Positions 16,981 through 26,475 of a DNA stretch of 64,000 nucleotides are shown one piece after another (within the stretch, counting starts at the first letter, position 1; the number at the start of each line of letters is the position of its first letter). The stretch covers positions 186,001 through 250,000 of the forward strand of contig CBDATB010000010.1 of NCBI GenBank assembly GCA_965199745.1, in the 5' to 3' direction. Source of the DNA: CBDATB01 sp965199745 (lineage in GTDB: Bacteria > Bacteroidota > Bacteroidia > Cytophagales > Flammeovirgaceae). Under the pieces are notes generated by a model. The model searched no databases. It worked only from the letters and a program-made list of their open reading frames with translations, and had not been told where the DNA came from. The position numbers and the translations under genes are program-made.

Positions 16981-19029
16981 ATGACAAAAAATAAGCAAGA
17001 TAAAAACAATAATACTTCTAGGAAGAGAACTAGCTTTAATAAAGCTACACCACCCAAAAACAGAAACTATCAGGTCTGGCTTATTGCCTCTCTGGTAGCA
17101 CTTATATTTATAGTACTCTACCTCAATAAAAGCTATACCGTGCTAGACATTACCCAAAAAAAGTTTGAGCGTATGCTCTTATCTGACCACGTAAAAAAAG
17201 TAGACATTATTAATCGCGAGTTTGCCGAAATCACCCTTAATGATCGTGCGCTGGAGATGCCACAGTATAAGAATGAGCTGGCAGAAAAAAATTCTTTTAA
17301 TACTTTTGGTATTCAGCAAGGACCGCATTATAAAGTAAGGTTACTGTCGGCAGAGAAATTTATTGAAGACTTTGAACGAATACAAAGCAACATACCGCAA
17401 GAGCAAAGAATAGGTTTTGCGGTGAAAAAACGTCAAGACTTTAGCTCATGGTTTTTTACATGGGGCTTCTTTATTGTCTTAATATTCGGATTTTGGTTTT
17501 TGATGCGCAGAATGACTACAGGCGGTCCGGGTGGACAAATATTTAATATAGGTAAGTCGCGGGCAGCACTCTTCGACAGTGAAAATAAAGTAAAAATTAC
17601 TTTTAAAGATGTAGCCGGTTTAGATGAAGCAAAAGAGGAAGTGGAAGAGGTAGTGCAATTCTTGAAAAACCCCTCCAAGTATACCAATTTGGGTGGTAAA
17701 ATACCTAAAGGGGTTTTGTTAGTAGGTCCTCCTGGCACGGGAAAAACGTTGCTCGCCAAAGCAGTGGCCGGCGAATCAGAAGTTCCTTTCTTTACTTTGT
17801 CGGGTTCTGATTTTGTAGAGATGTTTGTAGGTGTTGGGGCTGCACGTGTACGCGACCTTTTTAAACAAGCAAAAGAAAAAGCTCCTTGTATTATTTTTAT
17901 CGATGAAATAGATGCTATCGGCCGATCGAGAGGAAGAGGGCAAATGCCCGGCTCAAACGACGAGCGCGAAAATACACTAAATTCTTTGCTAGTAGAAATG
18001 GACGGATTCTCCACCGATTCGGGTGTGATTATTATGGCAGCTACTAACCGCCCCGACGTGTTAGACAGTGCTTTGTTGCGTCCTGGCAGATTCGATAGAC
18101 AAATCAGCATAGACAAGCCCGATATTAATGGCAGAGAGTCTATTTTTAAAGTACATTTGCAGCCTGTCAAAACAGCTAGGAATGTAAGGTCTAAAGAACT
18201 CGCAGCACAAACACCTGGTTTTGCTGGTGCCGATATTGCCAACGTCTGCAATGAAGCTGCCCTGATTGCTGCCCGCAAAAATAAAAAGTCTGTAGACATA
18301 CACGATTTTCAAGATGCTATTGATAGGTTTATCGGGGGGCTTGAGAAAAAAAATAAAATTATTTCTCCCAGCGAAAAGAAAATAGTTGCTTATCATGAAG
18401 CAGGACACGCCGTAGTTGGTTGGTTTTTAGAGTATGCTGACCCTTTGGTGAAAGTCAGTATTGTCCCCAGAGGCGTTGCAGCTTTAGGCTATGCACAGTA
18501 TTTGCCTAAAGAACAGTTTTTACATACCACCGAGCAAATGTTTGATGAAATGTGTATGACGCTGGGCGGCAGAGCAGCAGAAGAAATTATTTTTGGTAAA
18601 ATATCTACCGGCGCACTCAGCGACTTAGAGCGTATTACTAAAATGGCTTACAGCATGGTGACTATTTACGGTATGAATGAGGCTATTGGAAATCTTTCTT
18701 TCTATGATTCTAAACGCCCAGACTACAGCTTTGAAAAGCCTTATTCAGAAGCAACCGCTGAAAAAATTGATCGTGAAGTAAAAAAGATGATAGATAAAGC
18801 CTATGAGTGCACCAAAAAGTTGCTGAAAGATAAAAAAGAACAATTAGAAATACTGGCTAAAGAATTATTGGAGAAAGAGATTTTGTTCCAAAAAGACCTA
18901 GAAAGGCTAATTGGCAAGCGTCCTTTTGAACATATTACTACCTATGAAGAATTTACTAATGGCACTCCTACAGCAAAGAAAAAAAACAGTGTAGAAAAGA
19001 AAGAAAATATAAAAGAGGGTGAACAATGA
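16981..19029 (+). CDS. ftsH: ATP-dependent zinc metalloprotease FtsH
   Basis: FtsH degrades misfolded membrane proteins and short-lived regulators. With the ATG at 16981 the protein has 682 residues: a basic N-terminal tail, a first membrane segment (about 32-48), a periplasmic domain, a second membrane segment (about 157-175), then the AAA domain with Walker A GPPGTGKT (249-256), Walker B IIFIDEID (about 304-311) and the arginine-finger region, and the M41 peptidase with HEAGH (472-476). The end is lysine- and glutamate-rich. A longer frame starts at 16921 but overlaps rsfS and adds 20 residues unlike the family. It overlaps the DUF1573 gene by four bases. Confidence 0.97.
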   Translation: MTKNKQDKNNNTSRKRTSFNKATPPKNRNYQVWLIASLVALIFIVLYLNKSYTVLDITQKKFERMLLSDHVKKVDIINREFAEITLNDRALEMPQYKNELAEKNSFNTFGIQQGPHYKVRLLSAEKFIEDFERIQSNIPQEQRIGFAVKKRQDFSSWFFTWGFFIVLIFGFWFLMRRMTTGGPGGQIFNIGKSRAALFDSENKVKITFKDVAGLDEAKEEVEEVVQFLKNPSKYTNLGGKIPKGVLLVGPPGTGKTLLAKAVAGESEVPFFTLSGSDFVEMFVGVGAARVRDLFKQAKEKAPCIIFIDEIDAIGRSRGRGQMPGSNDERENTLNSLLVEMDGFSTDSGVIIMAATNRPDVLDSALLRPGRFDRQISIDKPDINGRESIFKVHLQPVKTARNVRSKELAAQTPGFAGADIANVCNEAALIAARKNKKSVDIHDFQDAIDRFIGGLEKKNKIISPSEKKIVAYHEAGHAVVGWFLEYADPLVKVSIVPRGVAALGYAQYLPKEQFLHTTEQMFDEMCMTLGGRAAEEIIFGKISTGALSDLERITKMAYSMVTIYGMNEAIGNLSFYDSKRPDYSFEKPYSEATAEKIDREVKKMIDKAYECTKKLLKDKKEQLEILAKELLEKEILFQKDLERLIGKRPFEHITTYEEFTNGTPTAKKKNSVEKKENIKEGEQ

Positions 19030-19769
19030 GATTTAAAAATAGCTTCTCCCTATTCTTTTGGATAATACACCTGGCTAGTCTGTGTTGCGTGTGTAGCAAT
19101 AGCCAAGCACAAATCAGATTTTTGCAAGATAGTGTTCAATTGGGAAAGCTACCACTGAATACAGATTCAATCATAAGTTATGATTTCAAATATGTTGCAG
19201 AGCAAGATAATTACCGGATTGATTCTATTATGAGTGATTGTGCTTGCTCTGTGGCGACGTATGATAAAGCACCCAAGCACGAGCAAGCAGATACCAGCTA
19301 TATTACCGTACAATACCACACTTACAAGGCTGGTGTATTTAGTAAACGCTTCCGCGTTTTTCTTAATGGTAGAAAAAAAGCCAGCTATCATCTCATAATT
19401 TCAGGCTACATTTTACCCGCTGAACCCGAGTTAAAATATCCGTACCAGTTTAAGCAACTACGAGTAAAAAGTCGCTTTATTCATTTAGGCGTTATCAATG
19501 ATAGGCAGGTAGTTAAACGAAAACACGAGCTATATAATCAAGGAGAACAAACCATCGTATTGAGCGATAGGATAAATAGCCCCAACCACATTTATGTAGT
19601 ACCTGATTCCAAATATATTCTTCCCAAAGAAAGTATCAATATTACCGTATTCTATCATCCCGGCATCGGAAAAGCTTACGGGCAAATACTTGATGAAATT
19701 AGCTTGCTGAGTACTTCTCCCACACAAGAAAATATCCCTCTTACTGTAGTAGCTATTGTAAAACAATAA
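19026..19769 (+). CDS. Secreted DUF1573-family protein
   Basis: The 247-residue protein has a signal peptide (hydrophobic stretch about residues 8-25, probable cleavage after SQA) and one or two Ig-like beta-sandwich domains of the DUF1573/ASH type: a D-S-x-L-G-K start, an SDCACSVATYDKAP segment near residue 70 and a YHTYKAGVFSKRFRV strand, where the family usually has N-x-G-x-F-x-K. DUF1573 proteins are widespread exported proteins in Bacteroidota with no proven function. The start ATG overlaps the ftsH stop (ATGA), so it is translationally coupled to the protease. A folding or envelope quality-control link is only inference. Confidence 0.8.
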   Translation: MRFKNSFSLFFWIIHLASLCCVCSNSQAQIRFLQDSVQLGKLPLNTDSIISYDFKYVAEQDNYRIDSIMSDCACSVATYDKAPKHEQADTSYITVQYHTYKAGVFSKRFRVFLNGRKKASYHLIISGYILPAEPELKYPYQFKQLRVKSRFIHLGVINDRQVVKRKHELYNQGEQTIVLSDRINSPNHIYVVPDSKYILPKESINITVFYHPGIGKAYGQILDEISLLSTSPTQENIPLTVVAIVKQ

Positions 19770-19784
19770 TTTAGTGAGCTAAAG

Positions 19785-22601
19785 CTACTTGCTCAAATAT
19801 AAATTCCGCTGTGCGTATACATCTAGGAAAAACTCATCTCTCAGATCATCGATAAAATAAATAGCTTCTCCTGTGGATTTCATTTCGGGTCCTAATTCTT
19901 TGTTAACATTGGGAAACTTATTGAAAGAGAATACAGGGATTTTAATGGCATAGCCTTTTTTGTAAGGCCTGAGTTCGAAGTCTTTGAGTTTTTTACTTCC
20001 CAGCATTATTTTGGTAGCATAATTTACATAAGGTTCGCGATAGGCTTTGCAAATGAAAGGTACGGTACGAGATGCTCGCGGATTGGCTTCTATTACATAC
20101 ACTTGGTCGTCTTTAATAGCAAATTGTATATTGATAAGTCCTACTGTTTTGAGTGCTAAAGCAATTTTTTGCGTATAGTCTTCCATTTGTTGTATAATGA
20201 GGTCGCCAAGATTATAGGGAGGTAATACGGCGTATGAATCGCCAGAATGAATACCTGCCGGCTCGATATGCTGCATAATGCCTATAATGCGTACCGATTC
20301 CCCGTCGCAAATAGCATCAGCTTCGGCTTCTATTGCGCCATCCAGATAATGATCGACGAGCAATTTGTTGCCGGGAATTTTTTTAAGGGTGTTGACAGTG
20401 TGTTCTTCGAGTTCTCGCTCATTAATGACTATCTTCATGTGCTGCCCACCCAACACGTAAGAAGGACGAACCAATAAAGGAAAGCCTAGTTTCTTAGCAG
20501 ATTCTAAGGCCTGTTCGGCAGTTTTTACAATATTGAACCTAGGGTAAGGAATTTTATTTTCTCTGAGCAAACTTGAAAAACTACCTCTGTCTTCCGCCAA
20601 ATCGAGTGCTTGAAAAGCAGTGCCGATAATTTTAATTTGATGACGTTGTAGTTTTTCGGCAAGTTTGAGGGCTGTTTGCCCACCTAATTGCACGATGACT
20701 CCTTCAGGTTTTTCGTGCAAGATAATATCATAGATATGCTCCCAAAAGACAGGTTCAAAATATAATTTATCTGCAAGATCAAAATCTGTCGAAACAGTTT
20801 CAGGGTTACAATTAATCATAATAGCTTCATAACCCGATTCTTTAGCTGCCAGAATACCATGTACACAACAATAATCGAACTCAATACCTTGTCCAATTCT
20901 ATTAGGTCCTGCTCCTAGTACCACCACTTTTTTAGTGCTTGCATTAGCAATAGATTCGTTTTCTTCTTCGAAAGTAGAATAATAATAAGGCGTTCGGGCT
21001 TGAAATTCTGCAGCGCAAGTATCTACCAATCGCCAAACCCTTTTAATATGCATATCTGTACGCTTACTCCGCACCTCACTCTCTAGGCAGCCGAGCAGGT
21101 GGGCGATTTGTCGGTCGGCATAACCTTTTCTTTTGGCTTCAAGTAAAAGTAGCTTTGGTATATTTTTGACGTTGTGGGTCGATATTTTTTTTTCTAAATT
21201 GACCAACTCCTCAATTTGGAATAAGAACCATTTATCTATTTTAGTAATATCGTGAATAGTACGAGTAGGAATTCCTAACTTAAAAGCGTCGTATATTCTG
21301 AATACTCTGTCCCAACTGGCGTGTTTGAGCCTTTGTAGAATAGCTTCCTGATGCGTAAATTGTCTCCCATCTGCTCCCAATCCATTTCGTTTGATTTCGA
21401 GCGACTGGCAGGCCTTCTGTAGGGCTTCCTGAAAGTTACTCCCTATAGCCATCACTTCACCTACAGATTTCATTTGTAGGCCTAGCTGGGTATCAACATG
21501 GCTAAACTTTTCAAAATTCCAGCGAGGAATTTTAACAACTACATAGTCAAGCGTTGGCTCGAAAAAGGCTGAAGTAGATCCCGTAATGACGTTGGGGAGT
21601 TCGCTGAGGTCGTAGCCGATAGCCAGCTTGGCAGCGATTTTGGCAATAGGATAGCCTGTTGCCTTTGAAGCTAAAGCTGAAGAACGCGAAACGCGCGGGT
21701 TGATTTCAATAGCAATAATTTCGTCGTTTTGAGGATTCACGGCGAATTGTACATTACAGCCGCCAGCAAACTGCCCAATACCACTCATCATCTTGATGGC
21801 TAGATTACGCATATTTTGATAAACGGTGTCTGGCAAAGTCATGGCAGGAGCAACGGTAATAGAATCACCGGTATGAATACCCATGGGGTCGAGGTTTTCT
21901 ATAGAACAAATAATGATAACATTACCACTATTGTCGCGCAATAATTCTAGTTCGTATTCTTTCCAGCCCAATATACTTTGCTCTATCAACACCTCATGCA
22001 CAGGCGACATATGCAAACCTCTGGTCAGGGCTTTTTCAAATTCTTCGGATTTTTGAACAAAACTTCCCCCAGTACCTCCCAAAGTAAACGAAGGACGAAT
22101 GACGAGAGGAAATCCTGTTTCCTGAGCAATTTCCTTTCCCTGTAGAAAAGATTTAGCTGTGCGTCCTTTACAAACATACACATCTAATGCTATCATCTTT
22201 TGCCGGAATTTTTCTCGGTCTTCAGTAGTGCTGATAGCATCAATGTCTACCCCGATAACAGTTATATTGTATCTTTGCCAGATACCTAATTTATCACATT
22301 CTATAGCTAGATTGAGTGCAGTTTGCCCGCCCATAGTAGGCAAAACGGCATCTATACGATGCTTTTCGAGTATTTCTACAATATATTTTCTCTCAAGCGG
22401 TTTCAGATAAATATTATCAGCAGTAACCTCATCGGTCATGATGGTTGCCGGATTGGAATTAATTAGGGTAACTTCTATTGCTTCTTCGCGCAAAGAGCGG
22501 GCAGCTTGTGAACCCGAGTAATCGAATTCACAAGCCTGCCCAATTATTATCGGACCGCTGCCAATAATCAGCACAGAATGAATCTTTTTGTTTTTAGGCA
22601 T
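19785..22601 (-). CDS. carB: Carbamoyl phosphate synthase large subunit, lacking the C-terminal allosteric domain
   Basis: The 938-residue protein makes carbamoyl phosphate from bicarbonate, ammonia (supplied by CarA) and two ATP, for arginine and pyrimidine synthesis. Two homologous ATP-grasp halves are visible: the first starts VLIIGSGPIIIGQACEFDYSG and contains RPSFTLGGTGG; the second starts VVVLGAGPNRIGQGIEFDYC near residue 560 and contains RPSYVLGGQ. The protein stops after the second ATP-grasp domain (EMKSTGEAI...). The MGS-like allosteric domain of about 130 residues found in the 1073-residue E. coli protein is missing. Shorter CarB forms are known in Bacteroidota, so this is probably natural and not a truncation. 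No carA is adjacent; the gene converges on the DUF1573 gene. Confidence 0.95.
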   Translation of the reverse strand: MPKNKKIHSVLIIGSGPIIIGQACEFDYSGSQAARSLREEAIEVTLINSNPATIMTDEVTADNIYLKPLERKYIVEILEKHRIDAVLPTMGGQTALNLAIECDKLGIWQRYNITVIGVDIDAISTTEDREKFRQKMIALDVYVCKGRTAKSFLQGKEIAQETGFPLVIRPSFTLGGTGGSFVQKSEEFEKALTRGLHMSPVHEVLIEQSILGWKEYELELLRDNSGNVIIICSIENLDPMGIHTGDSITVAPAMTLPDTVYQNMRNLAIKMMSGIGQFAGGCNVQFAVNPQNDEIIAIEINPRVSRSSALASKATGYPIAKIAAKLAIGYDLSELPNVITGSTSAFFEPTLDYVVVKIPRWNFEKFSHVDTQLGLQMKSVGEVMAIGSNFQEALQKACQSLEIKRNGLGADGRQFTHQEAILQRLKHASWDRVFRIYDAFKLGIPTRTIHDITKIDKWFLFQIEELVNLEKKISTHNVKNIPKLLLLEAKRKGYADRQIAHLLGCLESEVRSKRTDMHIKRVWRLVDTCAAEFQARTPYYYSTFEEENESIANASTKKVVVLGAGPNRIGQGIEFDYCCVHGILAAKESGYEAIMINCNPETVSTDFDLADKLYFEPVFWEHIYDIILHEKPEGVIVQLGGQTALKLAEKLQRHQIKIIGTAFQALDLAEDRGSFSSLLRENKIPYPRFNIVKTAEQALESAKKLGFPLLVRPSYVLGGQHMKIVINERELEEHTVNTLKKIPGNKLLVDHYLDGAIEAEADAICDGESVRIIGIMQHIEPAGIHSGDSYAVLPPYNLGDLIIQQMEDYTQKIALALKTVGLINIQFAIKDDQVYVIEANPRASRTVPFICKAYREPYVNYATKIMLGSKKLKDFELRPYKKGYAIKIPVFSFNKFPNVNKELGPEMKSTGEAIYFIDDLRDEFFLDVYAQRNLYLSK

Positions 22602-22996
22602 GAATGCTTTTATGATTAGCTTTTGGCAATGATTAACTAAATAAGCTGAATATATGCTGAGTTAACTGGCAATGCTAGTTAAAAGGATCCGCAAAATTAT
22701 ATCAAGATTAAAACGATTTATAAAATATCTTCAAAGAAAAAATAATTGTAAAATTTTGCCTGTTTTTTAGTCCTGAAATATTGAATTTTAAAATCATACA
22801 ACCATCTGTTTATCAACATTTTATAGCCTAAATAATTATAAAAATATTCAAGAGATAATATTTGTGAGCAACGAGAGAGTAAAAGTATTTAGCTGCTATT
22901 TTTTCGTAATTTCAAATAATTAAACATTTTTGCTTTCTATTTAATGTAGCAATACGATAAATTTTTATACATAACACATTTCAAAACTACTTAGTG
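22602..22996. other. Intergenic region between divergent carB and topA
   Basis: The 395 bases are very AT-rich. On the minus strand, TAATTTTG at 22692-22699 is a -7 match for carB with a leader of about 85 bases, which holds the inverted repeat listed separately. For topA I see no good promoter boxes. No small gene was found. Confidence 0.4.
22662..22682. promoter_or_regulatory. Inverted repeat in the carB leader
   Basis: TTAACT and AGTTAA form six-base arms around the nine-base spacer GGCAATGCT, 61-81 bases before the carB ATG and just downstream of its putative -7 box. A related GGCAATG-attaact sequence recurs at about 22625-22637. It could be an operator or an RNA hairpin; no run of T follows, so it is not a classical attenuator. 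Confidence 0.3.
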
Positions 22997-25315
22997 ATGC
23001 CCAAAAATTTAGTTATTGTGGAGTCTCCTGCCAAGGCAAAAACTATAGAAAAGTATTTAGGTAAAGACTATATGGTAAAATCTAGTTACGGGCATGTAAG
23101 AGATTTACCGAAGGGAAACAGTGCTATCGATATCAGCAATAACTACCAGCCTGTTTACGAAATTTCTCCAGATAAGCAAAAGGTAGTAAAGGAGCTCAGG
23201 TCTTTATCAAAACAAGCAGAAACCATTTGGCTAGCTACTGACAACGACCGCGAGGGGGAAGCTATCTCGTGGCATTTGAAAGAAGCCTTACATCTTAACG
23301 ATACAAAAACGCGAAGAATCATTTTTAGAGAAATTACCAAAAAAGCGATTTTGAATGCTATTTCTGCACCTAGAGGGATTGACATAGATTTAGTAGACGC
23401 ACAGCAAGCAAGAAGAATTTTGGATCGTTTGGTAGGTTTTGAACTTTCTCCTGTGTTATGGAAAAAAATAAAAAGAGGTTTGTCAGCAGGAAGAGTCCAA
23501 TCTGTTGCGGTAAGAATGATTGTTGAGAGAGAAAGATCTATTGAAAATTTTATTCCACAGATATCTTTCAAAACCACCGGGCTTTTTGAAACCAAAGAAA
23601 AAAAGCAGCTTCGAGCACAACTGGCTAAAAATTTTGATGAAAAAGAAAAAGTATTTGCTTTTTTAGAAGATTGCAAAAGTGCTCGTTTTTTTGTTAAAAA
23701 ATTGGAAAAAAAGCCCGGCAAAAAATCTCCTGCTCCGCCTTTTACTACCTCTACTTTGCAACAAGAAGCAAGCAGAAAGCTAGGATTTTCTGTTAGTCGA
23801 ACCATGCTGTTGGCGCAAAAACTTTATGAAGCCGGTCACATTACGTATATGCGTACGGACTCGGTAACTTTGTCTGAAGAAGCTATTCGGGCAGCTGCGG
23901 CACAAATTCAAAACATGTATGGGCAAGAGTATGTACAAGTCCGACAATTTAAGAACACATCTAAGTCGGCACAAGAAGCACACGAAGCCATCCGACCAAC
24001 CGACTTTACAAAGATGCAGGCTGGTCAAGATACCTCAGCACAAAGACTCTATGAACTCATCTGCAAACGTGCCACCGCTTCGCAAATGGCTGATGCTCGT
24101 TTGGAAAAAACTACAGTAACTGTTGGCGCAAAAGAGTTAGCTGACGATTTTCGTTCTATCGGTGAAATTATTACTTTTGAAGGCTTTCTAAAAGTTTATG
24201 TCCTTATGCAAGATGAAGAAGGCGATGCCGCCAATAACCAAGATACCCTCTTGCCTGCTTTGTCTGTTGGCGAACCCTTAGCTGCAAAAAATATTGTTTC
24301 TAGAGAGCGGTTTAGCAAACATCCGCCCAGATATACAGAGGCAAGCCTTGTCAGAGAGCTTGAACATAAAGGCATCGGAAGACCTTCTACTTACGCCCCA
24401 ACTATTTCTACCATTCAAAAAAGAAATTATGTAATCAAAGAGTCGAGAGACGGCTTTGAGAGAACTTATCTGGAAATTATTTTAGAGGATAAACATATTA
24501 CTTCAAAGGAGAAAACCGAGTTGAGGGGTGTGGAGAAAAGTAAACTTTTTCCAACACAAACCGGTAGAGTTGTCAATGATTTTCTTGTCGATCACTTCTC
24601 TAGTATCGTCGATTATTCTTTTACAGCTAGTGTAGAAGAAGAATTTGATTTGATAGCAGAAGGAAAAACCAAATGGACAAGCATGATTGATGCTTTCTAC
24701 GGTGGATTCCATCAAACAGTAAAAGCTACAGAAACAAACGCAGAACGCGTATTGCTTAATCAAATACGCAATCTTGGAGAAGACCCTAATAGCGGAAGAT
24801 CTGTTTATGCTAAACAAGGAAAGTTCGGTCCTTATGTGCAAATTGGAGAGCAAGATGACAAAGAAAAAGTATATAGCTCTTTGCAAAAAGGGCAAGTTCT
24901 AGAAAAAATTACCCTCAAAGAGGCTTTAGAGCTGTTTAAACTGCCAAGGCACGTGGGTACGCTTGAAGAGAAAGAAATTATTGCCGATATTGGACGTTTC
25001 GGTCCTTACGTAAAACACGACAGTAAATTTTTCTCGTTGGGCAAAATCCATAATCCACTCACAATTGACGAAAAAACAGCCATACAACTCATTCAAGATA
25101 AACGCATTACAGATAGCAAAAGAATTATTAAACTCTTTGATGGAAAACCACCCATACGCCTATTGAACGGCAAGTGGGGGCCTTACATCGCTTTTAATAA
25201 TAAAAATTTTAAAATTCCTAAAGATCAAAAAGCAGAGGAATTAACCTTAGAAGCATGTATGAAAATAATTCAAGAGAATCAACAGAAGAAAAAAGGTGGT
25301 AAAAGCAAAACTTAA
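22997..25315 (+). CDS. topA: DNA topoisomerase I
   Basis: The 772-residue type IA topoisomerase relaxes negative supercoils. The N-terminal TOPRIM domain (LVIVESPAKAKTIEKYLG, then DNDREGEAI near residue 80) and the active-site motif ITYMRTDS, with the catalytic tyrosine near residue 284, are present, followed by the HEAIRPT and GIGRPSTYAPTI signatures. The C terminus has repeated lysine-rich topoisomerase C-terminal modules (GxFGPYVxxG and GRFGPYVKH, WGPYI) and no cysteine zinc fingers. A GTG precedes the ATG at 22997; the ATG gives the usual MPKNLVIVESP start. Confidence 0.96.
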   Translation: MPKNLVIVESPAKAKTIEKYLGKDYMVKSSYGHVRDLPKGNSAIDISNNYQPVYEISPDKQKVVKELRSLSKQAETIWLATDNDREGEAISWHLKEALHLNDTKTRRIIFREITKKAILNAISAPRGIDIDLVDAQQARRILDRLVGFELSPVLWKKIKRGLSAGRVQSVAVRMIVERERSIENFIPQISFKTTGLFETKEKKQLRAQLAKNFDEKEKVFAFLEDCKSARFFVKKLEKKPGKKSPAPPFTTSTLQQEASRKLGFSVSRTMLLAQKLYEAGHITYMRTDSVTLSEEAIRAAAAQIQNMYGQEYVQVRQFKNTSKSAQEAHEAIRPTDFTKMQAGQDTSAQRLYELICKRATASQMADARLEKTTVTVGAKELADDFRSIGEIITFEGFLKVYVLMQDEEGDAANNQDTLLPALSVGEPLAAKNIVSRERFSKHPPRYTEASLVRELEHKGIGRPSTYAPTISTIQKRNYVIKESRDGFERTYLEIILEDKHITSKEKTELRGVEKSKLFPTQTGRVVNDFLVDHFSSIVDYSFTASVEEEFDLIAEGKTKWTSMIDAFYGGFHQTVKATETNAERVLLNQIRNLGEDPNSGRSVYAKQGKFGPYVQIGEQDDKEKVYSSLQKGQVLEKITLKEALELFKLPRHVGTLEEKEIIADIGRFGPYVKHDSKFFSLGKIHNPLTIDEKTAIQLIQDKRITDSKRIIKLFDGKPPIRLLNGKWGPYIAFNNKNFKIPKDQKAEELTLEACMKIIQENQQKKKGGKSKT

Positions 25316-25489
25316 ATCTTAATTTATGCATTTAATTGTTAACAATATATGAATTTATTTTGCATGTAAGACCAAAACTATTTACTTTCGCCAAGCGATG
25401 CTCATATTTCAATATAAATAAAACTGCTTTCGTGCGTATTGTGTGTACCGCAGGCTTTTTTCATTTTTTTATAGACTTAGTAGGAGGTT

Positions 25490-26056
25490 TTGAGAAGTGT
25501 AAGCCAGAAATATAGTGTTGGAATAGGAGCTTGCTATAATCAACTGCTAGCAGATGAAATCCTTTTTATATATAAAGGAGTAGCTACCGAATGTTTACTA
25601 GACACTTTAGTGGCTACCACAGATGAAAGGCTCACAGGTATCAAACCTGCTATGAAAATAAGAAGAAAGATTAGCTCTATTACTGTAGAAGTTCTTCAAA
25701 ATATTTACCATCATTTCGTGAGGGTAAAAAGTAAAGAGAAAGAAAAAGATATTCCAATAACTTTTGTGTTAGCAAAAGAAAAAAGACATTATACAATTAT
25801 TGCCGGAAATTATATTGCCACAGACCAGATTGATACACTGACACAAAAAATTGATCGGACAAACTGCCTTAGTTATGAACAATTGAAAAGCGTATATAGA
25901 GAAAAATTAAATAATGGACGGTTCTCAAAAAAAGGCGGTGCAGGATTGGGAATATTAGATATCGCTAGAAAATCAGGTCAAAAAATTCACTATAATATAA
26001 ATTTTTTAAAGCCAGATTGTGCTTTCTTTAGTATAAAAGTAAAAGTAGCGATTTAA
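25490..26056 (+). CDS. SiaB-family protein kinase (DUF6272)
   Basis: The 188-residue protein is a small GHKL-fold protein. An N-box-like ExxxN (E67, N71 in EVLQNIYHHF) and a G-box GGAGLG (149-154) followed by ILDIARKSGQK are clear. This pattern fits the SiaB kinase of the Pseudomonas SiaABCD pathway, which phosphorylates SiaC. The SiaC-type gene starts 12 bases downstream, which supports the call. The start is a TTG at 25490; no ATG occurs before residue 54, and the residues before it match the family. A TAGGAGG lies directly upstream, rare in this phylum and only two bases from the TTG. The usual opposing SpoIIE phosphatase is not adjacent but two are encoded elsewhere in the window. Confidence 0.8.
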   Translation: MRSVSQKYSVGIGACYNQLLADEILFIYKGVATECLLDTLVATTDERLTGIKPAMKIRRKISSITVEVLQNIYHHFVRVKSKEKEKDIPITFVLAKEKRHYTIIAGNYIATDQIDTLTQKIDRTNCLSYEQLKSVYREKLNNGRFSKKGGAGLGILDIARKSGQKIHYNINFLKPDCAFFSIKVKVAI

Positions 26057-26068
26057 AATCATTCTACT

Positions 26069-26452
26069 ATGGAAAATTTCTATCTAGAAAAAACACTCAA
26101 AACACCCAAGATAAAGTTGGATGCCACCAGTGGTAGATTACTGATTGCGGGTCGATCTATTCCCGAGAATTCTTTAGACTTCTATAAACCAATATTCGAT
26201 TGGTTAGATCAATATAAGAAACTCCCTAAAAATAAAACTTTATTAGAGGTGAAGCTAGATTATTTTAACACTACCTCTTCTAAGTGCTTAGTAGAGATAT
26301 TCAGAAGGCTTGAAGAAATTAACCAATATGGTAGCGACATTACAATAAATTGGTACTATGAAGAGGATGATGAAGATATGCAAGAGTCTGGTGAAGATTT
26401 TAAGCAACTCATTAATCTTCCCATAAAAGTTGTGACATTGGAAGATAATTAA
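26069..26452 (+). CDS. SiaC-family regulatory phosphoprotein (DUF1987)
   Basis: The 127-residue protein matches the DUF1987/SiaC family: an N-terminal beta-strand with PEN (SIPENSLDFYKPIFDWLDQY), followed by KLDYFNTTSSKCLVEIF. The NTTSS stretch at residues 67-71 lines up with the threonine that SiaB phosphorylates in Pseudomonas (near residue 68). In that pathway unphosphorylated SiaC activates a diguanylate cyclase. No GGDEF protein is in this window, so the output in this organism is unknown. It forms a two-gene operon with the siaB-like gene and is followed by a hairpin terminator. Confidence 0.85.
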   Translation: MENFYLEKTLKTPKIKLDATSGRLLIAGRSIPENSLDFYKPIFDWLDQYKKLPKNKTLLEVKLDYFNTTSSKCLVEIFRRLEEINQYGSDITINWYYEEDDEDMQESGEDFKQLINLPIKVVTLEDN

Positions 26453-26475
26453 AATAAAAAAAAGAATAGAGAAAG

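Noticed and set aside
17433..18299. A 288-codon open frame on the minus strand within ftsH
   Set aside because: It lies opposite the conserved AAA domain; its serine- and proline-rich sequence is a typical shadow of the coding strand.
23155..23805. A 216-codon minus-strand frame within topA
   Set aside because: Antisense to conserved topoisomerase motifs, no protein family match, composition typical of a shadow.
25335..25346. Palindrome ATTGTTAACAAT after topA as a regulator site
   Set aside because: Twelve-base AT-rich palindromes arise easily by chance in this composition; no promoter lies at a sensible distance.
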